Origin: Folioceros fuciformis
Taxonomy: Eukaryota > Anthocerotophyta > Anthocerotopsida > Anthocerotales
Length of the DNA stretch: 32,724 nt
Reading direction: 5' to 3'
Assembly (NCBI GenBank): GCA_049999805.1
Contig: JBNGIO010006038.1
Location: 1 to 32,724 of the forward strand
In this document: positions 10,921 through 21,315 of the stretch, piece after piece
How the letters are laid out: every line of letters begins with the position of its first letter
How positions within the stretch are numbered: the first letter of the stretch is position 1
The notes under the pieces: model-generated
The model's input: only the letters and a program-made list of their open reading frames with translations
Databases searched by the model: none
What the model was told of the DNA's origin: nothing
Translations under genes and position numbers: made by a program

Positions 10921-11017
10921 CAGAGAAAAATTAGTTCTCTGGAACACATGGGGCGACTACAGTCGCTCGTATCGCGTCGTGAAAGTTGGTCGGGAACGTG
11001 CATGCACGCAGTTGTAT

Positions 11018-12162
11018 CTAAGTTGTAGAATGTTTAGCCAGGAAACTTCTTCCAATGTTGCTGGAGCAAACGTTTGTAGAGCTGGCATACGCCGTAACAG
11101 CTTCGATAACCTGTGGTGTCACAATATCTTGTTGCGCCAAATGAAAGGGAGGTGCATTAGGATGCAACGTCGGCCCAGTATTCGCATGCGAATGACCCAA
11201 AAAATTTGTCGTACCTGTCCGGGTGGAAGGCGAGCAGACATAGTACAAGGTAGTCATGGCTGCCAAAGCCTGGAGAAAAGTGACAGCTTAGTATTTCGAA
11301 CATGAGGATGTTGGATGATAAAGCGTTAGCCAAAAATTTGCAACAGCACTCGCCGTCTTCTGGACGGGGCTCGACAGACACGAGATAAGTAGTGGAATTC
11401 CATCACTTTTGACAATGGCATCAGCACTCGCTGGATCTGCAAAACCAAAGCAGCAATGAATACACGACGTTCATGGCAAGCATTCCTCCCGCCAGAGAAA
11501 AAGTTCCTTCCCTTCCCCTGGCCCAAATGAGTATTGGCAATACCTGCGGAGCAGTTGCAGAGGCCCTCTATGCCAAACTGTACAAGCTTCTCGTTGGACT
11601 CTGTCAAGCAGTCCAGGAAGAGATCTACTACATGGAGCTTTAGCTCCAGATCCAGTCAAACTCCAAGTAAGATTGATGCCATGGTGAACTGGAGCTGGAA
11701 CAGAAAGCAGAAAAATTGTAGGTGATACCTTTCGAAAATCAGCATAGTTGAAAGGATCGTAAGCGAAGTTAGCCAAGTGAGCAACAAGTCGTTCTTTCTG
11801 CTCTGCACTCAAGGAAAGCTGCACTGAGAATGATACGGGACACGACAAATACTTCGGAAGGGCTCCATCACGCGAAAGGGACGAGGCTGAAGAAAAAGAA
11901 AATTCATGCAGCTTGCAAGCTATTTATTTCCACAATGGATGGCAGCTACCGTCGTCCACGGAATTCTGAAACTGAGTCACTAGCTCCTGCACCTCCACCT
12001 CTGCAGAATCAGCGCAGAAGAAGCAAATACCAAAGCACCAGGANNNNNNNNNNNNNNNNNNNNNNNNNNNNNNNNNNNNNNNNNNNNNNNNNNNNNNNNN
12101 NNNNNNNNNNNNNNNNNNNNNNNNNNNNNNNNNNNNNNNNNNNTCTCTGCGCTGCTGAACAT
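11018..12162 (-). CDS. ARMC7: Armadillo repeat-containing protein 7 (ARMC7), first exon cut by gap
   Basis: Minus-strand exons: 12162-12144 (ATG then FSSAE, running into the gap), 12000-11950, 11823-11729, 11643-11544, 11436-11354, 11269-11215 and 11127-11018. Phases agree at every junction. Conserved blocks read in order: VQELVTQFQNSVDD, SAEQKERLVAHLANFAYDPF, VVDLFLDCLTESNEKLVQFG, IEGLCNCSAG, DGIPLLISCLSSPVQKT, ALAAMTTLYYVCSPSTRT, then DIVTPQVIEAVTAYASSTN and the tail FLAKHSTT. These match plant and animal ARMC7, a small armadillo-fold protein near 190-200 aa; 163 aa plus a split codon are visible after the gap. The intron at 11270-11353 seems to start with GC rather than GT, because only that choice keeps the family's spacing. 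The last intron (11128-11214) is 87 nt with no stop in frame. The missing part is about 15-20 residues of exon 1 and part of intron 1. The molecular function of ARMC7 is poorly defined. Confidence 0.92.
12044..12143. other. Assembly gap (100 N) in ARMC7 exon 1/intron 1
   Basis: A placeholder-sized gap begins 19 bases into the ARMC7 coding sequence and ends inside its first intron. An automatic gene model would probably lose the true start here. Confidence 0.95.
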
Positions 12163-12220
12163 TGTTCTGGATTTGCGCAACGGGATACAGACATCAACAG
12201 AAGAAGGAAGCCGAGAAGAC

Positions 12221-12590
12221 CGACATTCACTTCCCGATGTAGTTTTAGGGTGCGAATGGTGATGACTGGCCGGTGACAATCGATGCTGCACCAAGCTTGC
12301 CCCTCACCACGCATAATGATCTAACCTGATCTGGTGGAGAGTCGACAAGAAGGAGACTTGGTGGATAGTAAGGGTTGGTGGCAGCGTTGGGAGGCAGAGC
12401 AGAGCAACTTTCACTCCCCGATGCAGTTTTCGGGTGCGAATGGTGATGAGTGGCCAGAGACAATAGACGCAGAAACGATCGTGCGCCTCAGTACTCACGA
12501 TGTTCAAGTATCATCTAACCTGACCTCCTGATGAGTCGACAAAAAGAAGACTTGGTGGATTGTAAGGGTTGGCAGAAGCTGTAAAGTAGA
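12221..12590. repeat. Imperfect tandem duplication upstream of ARMC7
   Basis: Two diverged copies (about 12221-12400 and 12407-12590). Shared landmarks are GGGTGCGAATGGTGATGA (offset 184) and AGACTTGGTGGAT plus GTAAGGGTTGG (offset 194). They start about 60 bases upstream of the ARMC7 ATG, so they probably cover its leader and promoter. The copies differ by many substitutions and a few indels, so the duplication is not recent. Confidence 0.88.
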
Positions 12591-13129
12591 CTTCTGTTTG
12601 CCGACAAGGGAGCCTGACATCACCTCAATCTCAGAGGGTGCTAATCAACTTGCACACGTGGTGTGGAATGGGACTCTACGCAGCTAAGATGTAGACACTA
12701 GAACAGGTCATTCAGTGAGTTCGTTGTACAGTTCCTTAAGCTTCGCTACAGGCCAGGAGTGAGCTGGTTGCCTCTGAGATAGCTCTTAGTACTAGGCTCC
12801 CCCCAATGCTCAATCCCTGGAAACTACAAGCCTAACCTAAGTCTTGAAGACAGTTTTGCAGACACTGGGAAAATGCGCTGCACATGTGTTGGAAGACAAA
12901 ATGCTGTACAAGTGTAGTATGAGACGCTTAAGAACGTCAGGAGTGAGTTCAATCAAGAATGCAGGCAGATGCTCACACTACGACATGTACACTTTGATTT
13001 GTAGCTGCCCCTTAAGCTTGTGCATCTGCTGTCCACTTGGAATCTGGCACAAAACTTTGTACCTGTCTTGTTTTGTTTGCACCGTGGCATTCCTCCTCAC
13101 TTGTAAACTTGTGGAGAACTATACTGCAG
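12591..13129. other. Intergenic DNA before the PPR relic
   Basis: No clear coding feature. The stretch about 12840-13130 may be the eroded N-terminal part of the adjoining PPR pseudogene, but I cannot identify a motif with confidence. Confidence 0.4.
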
Positions 13130-14280
13130 GCTGCCACCTTATGGACTTGTATACAAAAATGTGGACAACTAGGACAAAGCACGCCAGGTTCTCCAGGGCT
13201 TGGCCACAAACTTAAAGGATGTCATGCCGTGGACGGCGCTGATTGCTGGGTATGTCTTATGCCCAGTAAGGACTCGGACCTGAGGCACTTTTTGAGTACC
13301 AGGCGTGGACAGGTAGGAGGGATGATTGTGGCTAACCAGGACACTTCACTTTTGCTTTGCCTTGTGATTGCGACCTATTCAAGCGCTGGTCACCTCACAG
13401 ATTTAATGGGCAGGCATGTATATGCACTCACAGATTGTAGGAGGAGGACAGCCAGACAATTACTCGCTGGGCGGGAAATTAGTTGCCTGGTGGACATGGG
13501 AAGCGCTGAAAGATAAAAATGCCAGGGTAATTCGAAGGATGCGATGTATTGAAATGTATTGACAGCTGGGTATGTACAACAAACCTTCTGGACTCGCCCA
13601 GGATGCGCGTCATGTATGCGGACAAACTGGAGCAAGAGGGTCGACCTCATTTTGGCTGACCATGTTAACATATGGACGGACATATGTGTGGGCAACTTAC
13701 TGGTGGGCATGGATGCAAAATGTGGCGGACTGGGTGATGCACGCCAGGATTTCTGACGTTGTCAGATCCTGGAGGATGTGCTGACATGGACGTTAGTGAT
13801 TGCCCAGCAAGGCCTAGCACACCAAACGCTCGTTGTTGTGTATGAAAAAATGGATCAACGGGGCATCAATTTGGCCGACCATTTCACGTTTGCTTTCCTC
13901 CTGAACCTTGGTCTGCACATGCAAGAACAAATGCCTTACTTCTAGAATGCTATGCGCAGCTGCAATCGCAGATTATTGAAAGGGGAGTGCCGCATACATG
14001 ACATGGTGTTGGTGGGGGTGGGGGGGGGGGACTGCTTGGTGGGCAATTGAAATGCCCGGCATCCCGAGGATGCTGCTTGTTCTTGTCAAGCGTGCCAGTA
14101 GCATGCATTCAGCGGTAGTTATGTGGGACCAGTCCAAGCGCTCGAGCCACAAGCAATTAGATTCCATGACTCAACAGCACGGCATTGAACCTACTGTTGT
14201 CGTTGACCATACAATCGCATGATTGCCCTTCATGGGCCGGGCGTGCAGGAGAGCCAAATTAGACGAGGCAGGGAAGATGC
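13130..14280 (+). pseudogene. Pentatricopeptide repeat (PPR) gene relic
   Basis: Scattered PLS-type PPR signatures lie in order on the plus strand but in shifting frames separated by stops. LMDLYTK starts at 13138; KDVMPWTALIAGYV at 13215-13256; TDICVGNLLVGMDAKCGG and LGDARQDF at about 13675-13753; DVLTWTLVIAQQ at 13775; GINLADHFTFAFLL at about 13865-13910; DSMTQQHGIEPTVV near 14162-14205; and a final LDEAGKM at 14259-14279. These correspond to the usual pattern of a land-plant PPR: MYAKCGxLxDAR, WTALIAGYV, and a terminal YGI.PTVxHY..LDEA. Several frameshifts and stops rule out a product. A live gene would bind organellar RNA. No DYW domain is visible downstream. Confidence 0.85.
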
Positions 14281-14360
14281 AGCCTACTGTCTTGTGAGGG
14301 TGAGGCCGAAGTAAGGTTGTTTGTAACCCTGCAACAAGTCATGGCGGCTGCGGAAGAAGC
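14281..14360. other. Short spacer after the PPR relic
   Basis: Possibly the last eroded PPR codons. Nothing else is visible. Confidence 0.3.
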
Positions 14361-14606
14361 TGCTAGCTGGAGTTCACAGGCCAAATCACTAACACCTGCT
14401 GCAATTCAACACAACAGTAGTTCTGGAGATCACTAAGCCTGCTAGCAGGAGTTAACAGACCGACTGGATGATGAACACCTGGTATAATTCAACACAACTG
14501 TAGTGCTGGAGATCACTAAGCCTGCTAGCTGGAGTTCACAGACAGACTGAATGACGAACACCTGGTGTAATTCAACACAACAACAGTGCTGGAGATCACT
14601 AAGCTT
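14361..14606. repeat. About 80-bp tandem repeat, three copies
   Basis: Copies start with GCTAGCTGGAGTTCACAG at 14362, 14441 (variant GCTAGCAGGAGTTAACAG) and 14524; periods are 79 and 83 bp. Shared inner words are AATTCAACACAAC and CTGGAGATCACTAAGC. Substitutions and small indels indicate moderate age. Confidence 0.9.
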
Positions 14607-15307
14607 GAGTTTTGTTTCTGGCCAATCAGTGGTCCGTGGGTCGGCTCTACGGACGAGTGAGAAGGGCAACCAGAAGATTAATAATGTGTTCAAGAATCTT
14701 GAATTACTAGGCCTCCGTGTCAACAAACACATATAAGTAACTGGGAGCCCTCGCGGCAGTGTGAATCAGGAGGAACCCAAAACATTGTGTCCATCACGAC
14801 GAATCTTAAAACACTATGGGTATAAATTGAAATAAAGAACAAATGATGTGTCCCTTTCAATCGGTAGAGAAAAAAGTTCCCTGCACACCGTGGATGACGT
14901 GGCGAGTACAAGAATATTGTCTAGATGCCACCATATATTCTCGTAGAAAATACATATTCCAAAAAAAAACATCAATGTGTAGTCCTTGTCCTTATTGGTA
15001 TTCCATACGAGAGCCATGGTGCCGACATATTCTTATGAGATTGGCAAGAATAAATATGAATATAGAGATAGGACAAGGAACCCGTTATATTCAAAGATAA
15101 CGACCATGTCGTCATGCCGTCATGCATGAAACTTAGCTTTGCTTCATTTATACCAGTTTGTCATGCAGTGTCATAAGGCCTAGGTGGTGTTTTTCTAGCA
15201 CACCAAAAGGGCTGTGAGTTGGAGCGCATTAAGCAAGAACCCTAATGGAATGTGTCTAAACATGTGTGCATCATGCACGATAAGAATAGTAATGGGCCTC
15301 ATCTTGG
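14607..15307. other. Intergenic DNA, no gene seen
   Basis: AT-rich and without a recognisable domain, repeat family or RNA gene on either strand. Confidence 0.5.
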
Positions 15308-15431
15308 GCGCATCTTTCACACTACATCCACCGATGGGACGCAGCTTGCAACCCTCAATTCTAATCATCCAAGGCGCATCTTTCACACTACATCCACAGA
15401 TGGGACGCAGCTTGCAACCCTCAATTCTAAT
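15308..15431. repeat. 66-bp tandem duplication
   Basis: GCGCATCTTTCACACTACAT begins at 15308 and again at 15374. The copies are nearly identical across about 58 bases (ACCGATGGG versus ACAGATGGG). The period is a multiple of 3, which keeps frames open by chance. Confidence 0.92.
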
Positions 15432-15757
15432 AGGTGCAACAGCGAGTAACTACATGAATCACGACAAGCAGAGGACGGTCGTGCAAATCAGCAAGGTGGC
15501 AACATGTGGGGAGTTCAGGGAAGAATAGTCCCGCATATGCCTTGTCTTAACGGTCTTGTAGTTGAAGAACAACTGCATGAAACAGAAAGTGAGTCATGGT
15601 CATGGGAGCAAGCCTCGTACATTAGCATCTACAACCCAAGCCTCACTCCCTCTCCCTAGCAAACCCTACGTATCATATACTAGCCCTCCCTTGCATAGCC
15701 ATGCCTAGCCAACCCAAGGAACTGCACGATTGGCCTCACCCTTCGGTGTGAGTTGCT

Positions 15758-15892
15758 GCACCCTCTTCTTCAAGTTGCCTAGCCCAGTCCGAATGCTATC
15801 CTTTGGGTGATACATGCTGCAATCCCCACTATATTAGAGATATGCGCACCCTCTTCTTCAAGTTGCCTAGCCCAGTCCGAATGCTATCCTTT
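15758..15892. repeat. 47-bp direct repeat, 88-bp offset
   Basis: GCACCCTCTTCTTCAAGTTG plus 27 further identical bases occurs at 15758-15804 and 15846-15892. The 41 bases between are unique. Identity suggests a recent duplication. Confidence 0.92.
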
Positions 15893-16406
15893 CCTTTAGT
15901 GAGGTCAGGCACTCCAGGAGCCCTCATGGCAAGCGTTCCACATATGTGTCCCCTATCGGTCCACGTGTCGAAAGGTGTCGAAAGGAGTGGGGGAATGTGA
16001 AGAATGTAGATGTTACTGAAGTGAGAATAGTGATGTGGGCATGTAGAACACAAGCATATAGTGGACACCCTTCCATAAATTCGCATCATGAGTAGGTTTC
16101 ATAGCGGAATTGGATGATAGGGTGGCCACTATGTGAATGGCTTATGCACAAGGGAGCATCGCGAAAGGGCATAGTGAAGTCCTGCACATCCTGGACTGAG
16201 GAGTGGTTTCTTGCACCCAAGAACCACCAAAGGGCCACACTTTTCCGTATTGTAGTTGCAGCCTTATGATTCGCTCCCAAGGGAGTGAACCAGTGTCAAG
16301 GAACACCTATAGCTATCCACTCGCACTTCTACCTATCAGCCAGTCTATAGACCTGTCTACACGCACACAACAAGGAGGCTAGTAGCCTAGCCTATCTTCA
16401 AATCAA
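15893..16406. other. Intergenic DNA, no gene seen
   Basis: Short frames only. A 64-codon minus frame (16280-16089) looks compositionally normal but matches no family I know. Confidence 0.4.
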
Positions 16407-16560
16407 CTCACACAACTCGCACTCCAGATCTTCAATCCTTCAACTCTTCATGAGTCCCACTTCTGTCCTCCCTTCTTCACTTCAGCTCACACAACTCACA
16501 CTCCAGATCTCCAGTCCTTCAACTCCTCATGCTTCCCACTTCAGTCCTTCCTTTCTCACT
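16407..16560. repeat. About 79-bp imperfect tandem duplication, CT-rich
   Basis: CTCACACAACTCGCACTCCA at 16407 is repeated as CTCACACAACTCACACTCCA at 16486, followed in both by CAGATCT..CAATCCTTCAACTC-like sequence. The surrounding 16,380-16,700 is pyrimidine-rich with many CACTTCA and CTCTTC words. Confidence 0.8.
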
Positions 16561-17063
16561 TCAGTACTTCATCCTTCACTTTAGCACACACTACTGCACC
16601 TCAGCAGCTCACTCTTCACTTATATGCACTTCACTCCAACTCTTCCTCTCTTTGCTTCAGCTATTCCCTAGAAATTGGGACACAATGACTTCACTCCTTG
16701 TAGCCTTCAAGTGTAGTGTGCATACTAGGACTAGATAGCCTTCCTGGCTTCTGTCCCTTCACCTCAGCCAGCCTGCGAATCATTCAGCCCTTGCGGATCC
16801 AGCCACACGGATCTTGGCAATCTTGGGATCCTCCACATTCCCCTAGTGGCAACGGAAATCAGGCCCTTGGTTCAGTCTCAACCGGCTCAATGCCCTAAGC
16901 CAAGAGTTCTGCACACAAGGTCCAGGGAAATCGCACCGTAGACAACCTCTCTCTCAATGGACAACCCCTCTCTCAATGGTAGATCCCCCCTCTTATACTG
17001 CCCAGCCCTCATCTCTGGCTACTACGGTTAACCTGAGTCAACTACCTAACCACCTCTCTCTCT
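16561..17063. other. Pyrimidine-rich intergenic DNA
   Basis: CT-rich plus strand with a short direct repeat of CTCTCTCAATGG near 16950-16980. No gene is seen. Confidence 0.45.
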
Positions 17064-17330
17064 GACCTAAACCATCCTACATCCAGTTCTGACCTAAACC
17101 TTACCTAAGTATGACCTAACCTAACCTAGGTCTGACCTAAACCTGACCTAGGTCTGACCTAACCCTAACCTAGATCTGACCTAATCGTAATCTAGGCCTG
17201 ACCTAGATCTAACCTAGGTTTGACCTAAACCTAACCTAGGTCTGACCTAACCCTAACCTAGGTCTGACCTAACCCTAATCTAGGCCTGACCTAGACCTAA
17301 CCTAGGTCCGACCTAAACCTAACCCCAACC
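17064..17330. repeat. Satellite-like array of about 20-22-bp CCTAA/CCTAGGTC units
   Basis: More than ten degenerate units of the type GACCTAACCCTAACCTAGGT, with variants TAGATCTGACCTAA and TAGGCCTGACCTAG. The words CCTAA and CCCTAA recall the plant telomere repeat but are not regularly spaced as CCCTAAA. Many units carry a palindromic centre (CCTAGG, AGATCT or AGGCCT). Confidence 0.88.
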
Positions 17331-17689
17331 AAGAACCCTAACTCTAACCTACCCCTGCTTCTAATTGCCCCTTGACCCGTTAGCTGCCCTTTACCCCAAA
17401 CTCATCAACCCCTCACAACTACCACAAATCAGGGGTACTTATCTTTCCCCCTTCTCCTCTCCCGGATGGGATTATCTCTTGGCCTTCGACCATCATGCAT
17501 TCTTCAAAGCCTTCCATCTTCAGGTTCCCCCTCCATTTTGCCAACATAACCACCACTAGCTTCTCACCCACTAGCAGCACACCTGTACTAGACCTTCCGC
17601 CCAGTGGATGGAAAGCTGAATGCCACTTATGTAATATATCTGGATGGGGTTGTATCCCTCAATTTCGTCCGCACGCATTCTCCTGGCAC

Positions 17690-18255
17690 CCTTCACCTCC
17701 GACCCCTGTCCAGGTCACTATAACTCCCTTGCTTGAAACCATACCCGATTCGGAGCCAGACTCGAGCTGTTTTTTATCCCTTCGCCGGAGTTCACTTTTC
17801 ACTCTCTCCTCTGCTGCCTGTTGCAATAGCCTCCCTCTCTCGTTAGCTTTCCATTGCTCCTTAATAGTTTCCTCTTGTCGCCGGTCTACGATTTCGGCCT
17901 ACCTCAGCTTCCTTGCATGAGCATCTTCCAGTTCGGGCACATACTCTCCCCTTAACTTCTGTAGAGATCTATCAACGCACGGATAACTGTCTCAGCTTGC
18001 TTCTGTGCAGCTGCCTTTCCCTCATGTGCTCATTGAAGGAGAAACTCTTCAGAGAGAACCCCTCGCCACGTAACTCTCAAGGCCGCCTTCACTTTGGTTT
18101 TCCAGGATGTTCTTCCACAATCCCCCGGTTGCGATGTAAACGGGCTCCTCCTCATGATCCTGCCTCTCGGGGACCTTAGCCTGATATTGCACCGATTCGC
18201 CACTTCCCGATCCAGTCCCCTCAACCACTTTCGGTAACAATCCCATCCACCTCAA
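17690..18255 (-). pseudogene. Unidentified coding relic (charged coiled-coil-like), minus strand
   Basis: Read on the minus strand, about 17975-17700 gives LQKLRGEYVPELEDAHARKL, a TAG stop, then AEIVDRRQEETIKEQW, KANERGRLLQQAAEERVKSE and LRRRDKKQLESGSESGM. This charged, heptad-like composition looks like true protein rather than noise. Upstream (18255-18049), VPERQDHEEEPVYIATGG and GLWKNILENQ look similar but are separated by stops and a frame change. A further plausible link, AAAQKQAETVIRALIDLY, lies at about 18020-17960 in another frame. I do not recognise the family. A transposon-encoded protein or a dead host gene are both possible. Confidence 0.4.
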
Positions 18256-19659
18256 CGCATTTCTCTTCGCCCCTCGACAAGCGAAACCTTCCCTCTCATC
18301 ACGGCCTTCTTAGGAACGTGTATCCACTCATCCATACTCCTCATAGTTCTTGGTTACTGGCCTCTAATTGCCTGTCGATCTCCTGCTCCTGCTCATCCAC
18401 TGCTAACCATCTTCACATCCCAGCTCCTTGAGTTCCAGCTCTCTACCTTGCCAGCCATTGTGTCCGGCCCCGGTCCGGCACACCCGTGGATCCAGCGCTG
18501 CTGCCTGATCCATTCTAGTCCTAATTCGGCCAGCCCATCGATTAGATGTATGGCCAGATCCGGCCCGCCAATTGATCAGCCACCACCTGATCCAGCCAAA
18601 TCACCCGAGTCCACTAGCCAGCCACCCCAACCACTACTGCCAACCGCCTGGCAGATTCAGCCAAACAAATCCAGCTGCCCAGAAGCCAGGCTAGGCGGCC
18701 AGGCGGCTTGGATCCTACAGCCAGGCCGGCGGCTGGCTTCCGAATCCAGCCTCGGCCTGCATTCGGCCCGCTCATCTAGCCTCCAACTCTGGCTAGCCTG
18801 GTCGCTGCATGCATTGCCAAAACGGCCTGGCTGCCTGCCTGGCCATCTTCAGCTGCAGGCAGGCCGCTTCCTGGCTGATCCCGTCCGATCCGCCAGGCCT
18901 CCCACCAGATCCACGCCTGTCTTGGTTTTTGGGCTCAATTCACCACCCTCGACCCGGCCAGCTTGCTCTCGCATACCAGATATCTGGCCAGACCCGCCAA
19001 GCACCTAACTGATCCCATCCGATCATGCCACCTGCCCGACCGCCTGGACTCGGTCGTCACCCATCAGCCCGGTCGCCTTCCTGGCTTGACTGCGCCCCGG
19101 ATTGTAGGCAGCTTGCGAGTCTGGCTGCCCAGCCTCGCATCCCGCCATAACCAACCAGCCAGCTCGACTGGTTGAGCAGCCCGGCCGAACTGGCTTCGCT
19201 GTCCTGCTTCAGTCCAGCCCCTGGTCGTCTGGCTACCTGCAACCAGCCAGCCCAATCGACTGGCTTGCCGCTGACGACCCGCTCAGCTCAACCACCCCCC
19301 TTTGATCCGATACTGGCCGACTGAATCTGGCCCCAGCTTGAATGGCTTCTGCTTCGATTCGCCTGCCTAGATGCTAGCTTAGATCCATTGCTAGGCCGCC
19401 TCGCTGACCCAGCTAGGCCTGTCTGTCGATCCGGCCTCCTAGCTGCCTGGATCCGCCAACCTCTGGGCTGTTGGGTCGCCCGCCGGCTCCTGGGTTGCTT
19501 GGCTGCTGCTCAACAGCCGGCCTCTGCTGAGCTAGCCCCCTGCCAGGCTGCCGGCAAGGCCTGGCTGCTCCTCAGCTTGCAGGTAGCCCGCAAGCTTGGT
19601 TGCTCCTTAGAAGCCTTGCCAGTCGCCTATCTAGCCAAGCCGACTGGAGCCGACTAGCC

Positions 19660-19790
19660 AGCCGGCCTGGACCCACCATCTGGATCCGGCACAGCCCCCT
19701 GCCAGCTAGCCACGACCAGCGGCCTATCCTGCCCTGCTCAGCTCCGCCAGCAGGTCTAGGGCCCTGCACATCTGTGCCCAACCATCCCTG
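19660..19790. repeat. Dispersed repeat, copy 1
   Basis: Segment with the landmarks CTGGATCCGG, GCGGCCTATCCTGCCC, CTCAGCTCCGCCAGCA and GCCCTGCACA, found again in the same order and orientation at about 21200-21315. Confidence 0.7.
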
Positions 19791-20639
19791 TGCTAGGCTC
19801 TGACCCTGGCGCGCAGGTCCAGCAGCCAGTACTCTCCCAACCTACCAGGGTTCGGCCCCGATGCTCCTCAACTAGCCGGGCCTCTAGGATCGGCCCGCCA
19901 GCCAGCCAGCTTGCCACCTGCCGGCTGCCTGCCTGCGCCGGTGCGAGGTCGCCTACCCGCCGACCAGCCAGGCCGCCTGCCCTCCTGGACTTGGCCAGGC
20001 GGCCCGCTTGCTGAACTGCCTGCTGCTGGGCTGGGCTGGGCTGCTGGCTAGGCTCCTCAACAGCCAGCCAACCGGCCCTCAGCCTCCTCATGGCCTCGGC
20101 CTGGCTCAGATCCACCCTGGCTAGCCAACTAGATCCCGCCGGGCCTCAGCCCGAATCCAGCTCCTAGCCTGCGTCGACATGGCCTACTTTAGGCCTGCTC
20201 TGGCCTGCCATGCCCCGGCGCGCCTGGCCGGCCAGGATCCGGCCCATCCTGGCTCTGAGCTTGGCCTGCCCGGCTGCCTCCAGACACAGCCAGCCGGTCA
20301 GCTCAGCTGGTCGCGGAACCAAGCCACTGCTGGCTCGGCCATCTTGCGTGTCTCCCGAATCGGCTAGCTAGCCCGCGTACCTGGCCTGGCCGCCTACCAG
20401 ATCCGTATACGAGCCAGCTGGCGAGCCGGCTGCTCCTGCTGCGCTCCGGGTTGCTTGGCTGCTGGCGGCCGGGTCTGCTGGCTGCCTGCTGCCCCTTGCG
20501 CCTGCAGCCAGTCAACCCGCCAGATCCAGCCGGGACCCCAGCCCAGATCTGGTCCTTGCCTGGTATGCCTGTGGATCCAACGCCGCCCGTCTAGCCTGGA
20601 TCCAACGTCACCGCCTACCTCCAGCCCGACCAGCCCGGC

Positions 20640-21010
20640 GTATGCCCTTGCAACAATTCCTCCTTGCCATGACCCCATGAACGCCTGGCGCACTGCACAC
20701 AAGGTAAGCTAGGGCCTCTCCTTTCACCGCTGCTGCTAGCAACACTTCCAGATTAGCGCCCCCACTGTAGACGATTTTAGCTTCCAGCCATCGTCTCTCA
20801 AAGTCTCTCACGAACACGCCACAACTTCTTCCGCATCTGCCTTCCGCCAACTAGAGGTATCTTAGTTAGGTCCATGCTCAGCTGGGAGTACTTGTCCGCT
20901 GCTTCCACCACAACACTTCCAGCCCACCCTCCAGTGAGCACCCCCTCGTAAGCAGACTCAGAAGTCGTGGCCTCCCTGTCCATGATTTCAAACCCAACCA
21001 GCATTCACTA
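20640..21010 (-). pseudogene. Unidentified coding relic, minus strand (part 2)
   Basis: On the minus strand, 21004-20798 reads MLVGFEIMDREATTSESAYE, GVLTGGWAGSVVVEAADKYS and QLSMDLTKIPLVGG. After a one-base shift the frame resumes at about 20803 as DFERRWLEAKIVYSGGANLE, VLLAAAVKGEALAYLVCSAP and GVHGVMARRN. The clean hand-over between frames suggests a single ancestral protein broken by a frameshift. No family is recognised. Confidence 0.4.
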
Positions 21011-21199
21011 CGTGTGGTGTAGCCAAGGGCTTGGCATGCCTGAGGTGAGCTCCTCGCACAACATCGAAGACCTATACCAGTAATTTAAGCGTTCCACAGC
21101 TAGCACTCTTGATGCCAGACTCCCCAACAAAACCACACACCCAAGACCAAAGCTGCATGGTGTGATTGCCCCGGGCTAGTCCGCCTGTGCCTGCTAGCG

Positions 21200-21315
21200 A
21201 GCCAGCTTGGACCACCCCTCCTGGATCCGGTCCAGCCAGCCGCGACCCGCGGCCTGCCCTGCCCCACTCAACTCCAGCAACAAGCTAGGAGCCCTGCACA
21301 CCTAGAGCACCAACT
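21200..21315. repeat. Dispersed repeat, copy 2
   Basis: Diverged partner of the segment at 19660-19790: CTGGATCCGG, GCGGCCTGCCCTGCCCC, CTCAACTCCAGCAACA and GCCCTGCACA. It lies in the same orientation about 1.54 kb downstream. Confidence 0.7.

Noticed and set aside
11471-11848. Single-exon minus-strand protein of 125 codons
   Set aside because: Part of it is ARMC7 exon sequence (AEQKERLVAHLANFAYDPF), but the rest is read-through of introns; replaced by the spliced model.
18448-19008. 186-codon plus-strand frame in the GC-rich block
   Set aside because: Pro/Ser/Gln-rich composition follows from CCAG words; no domain, and neighbouring frames look alike.
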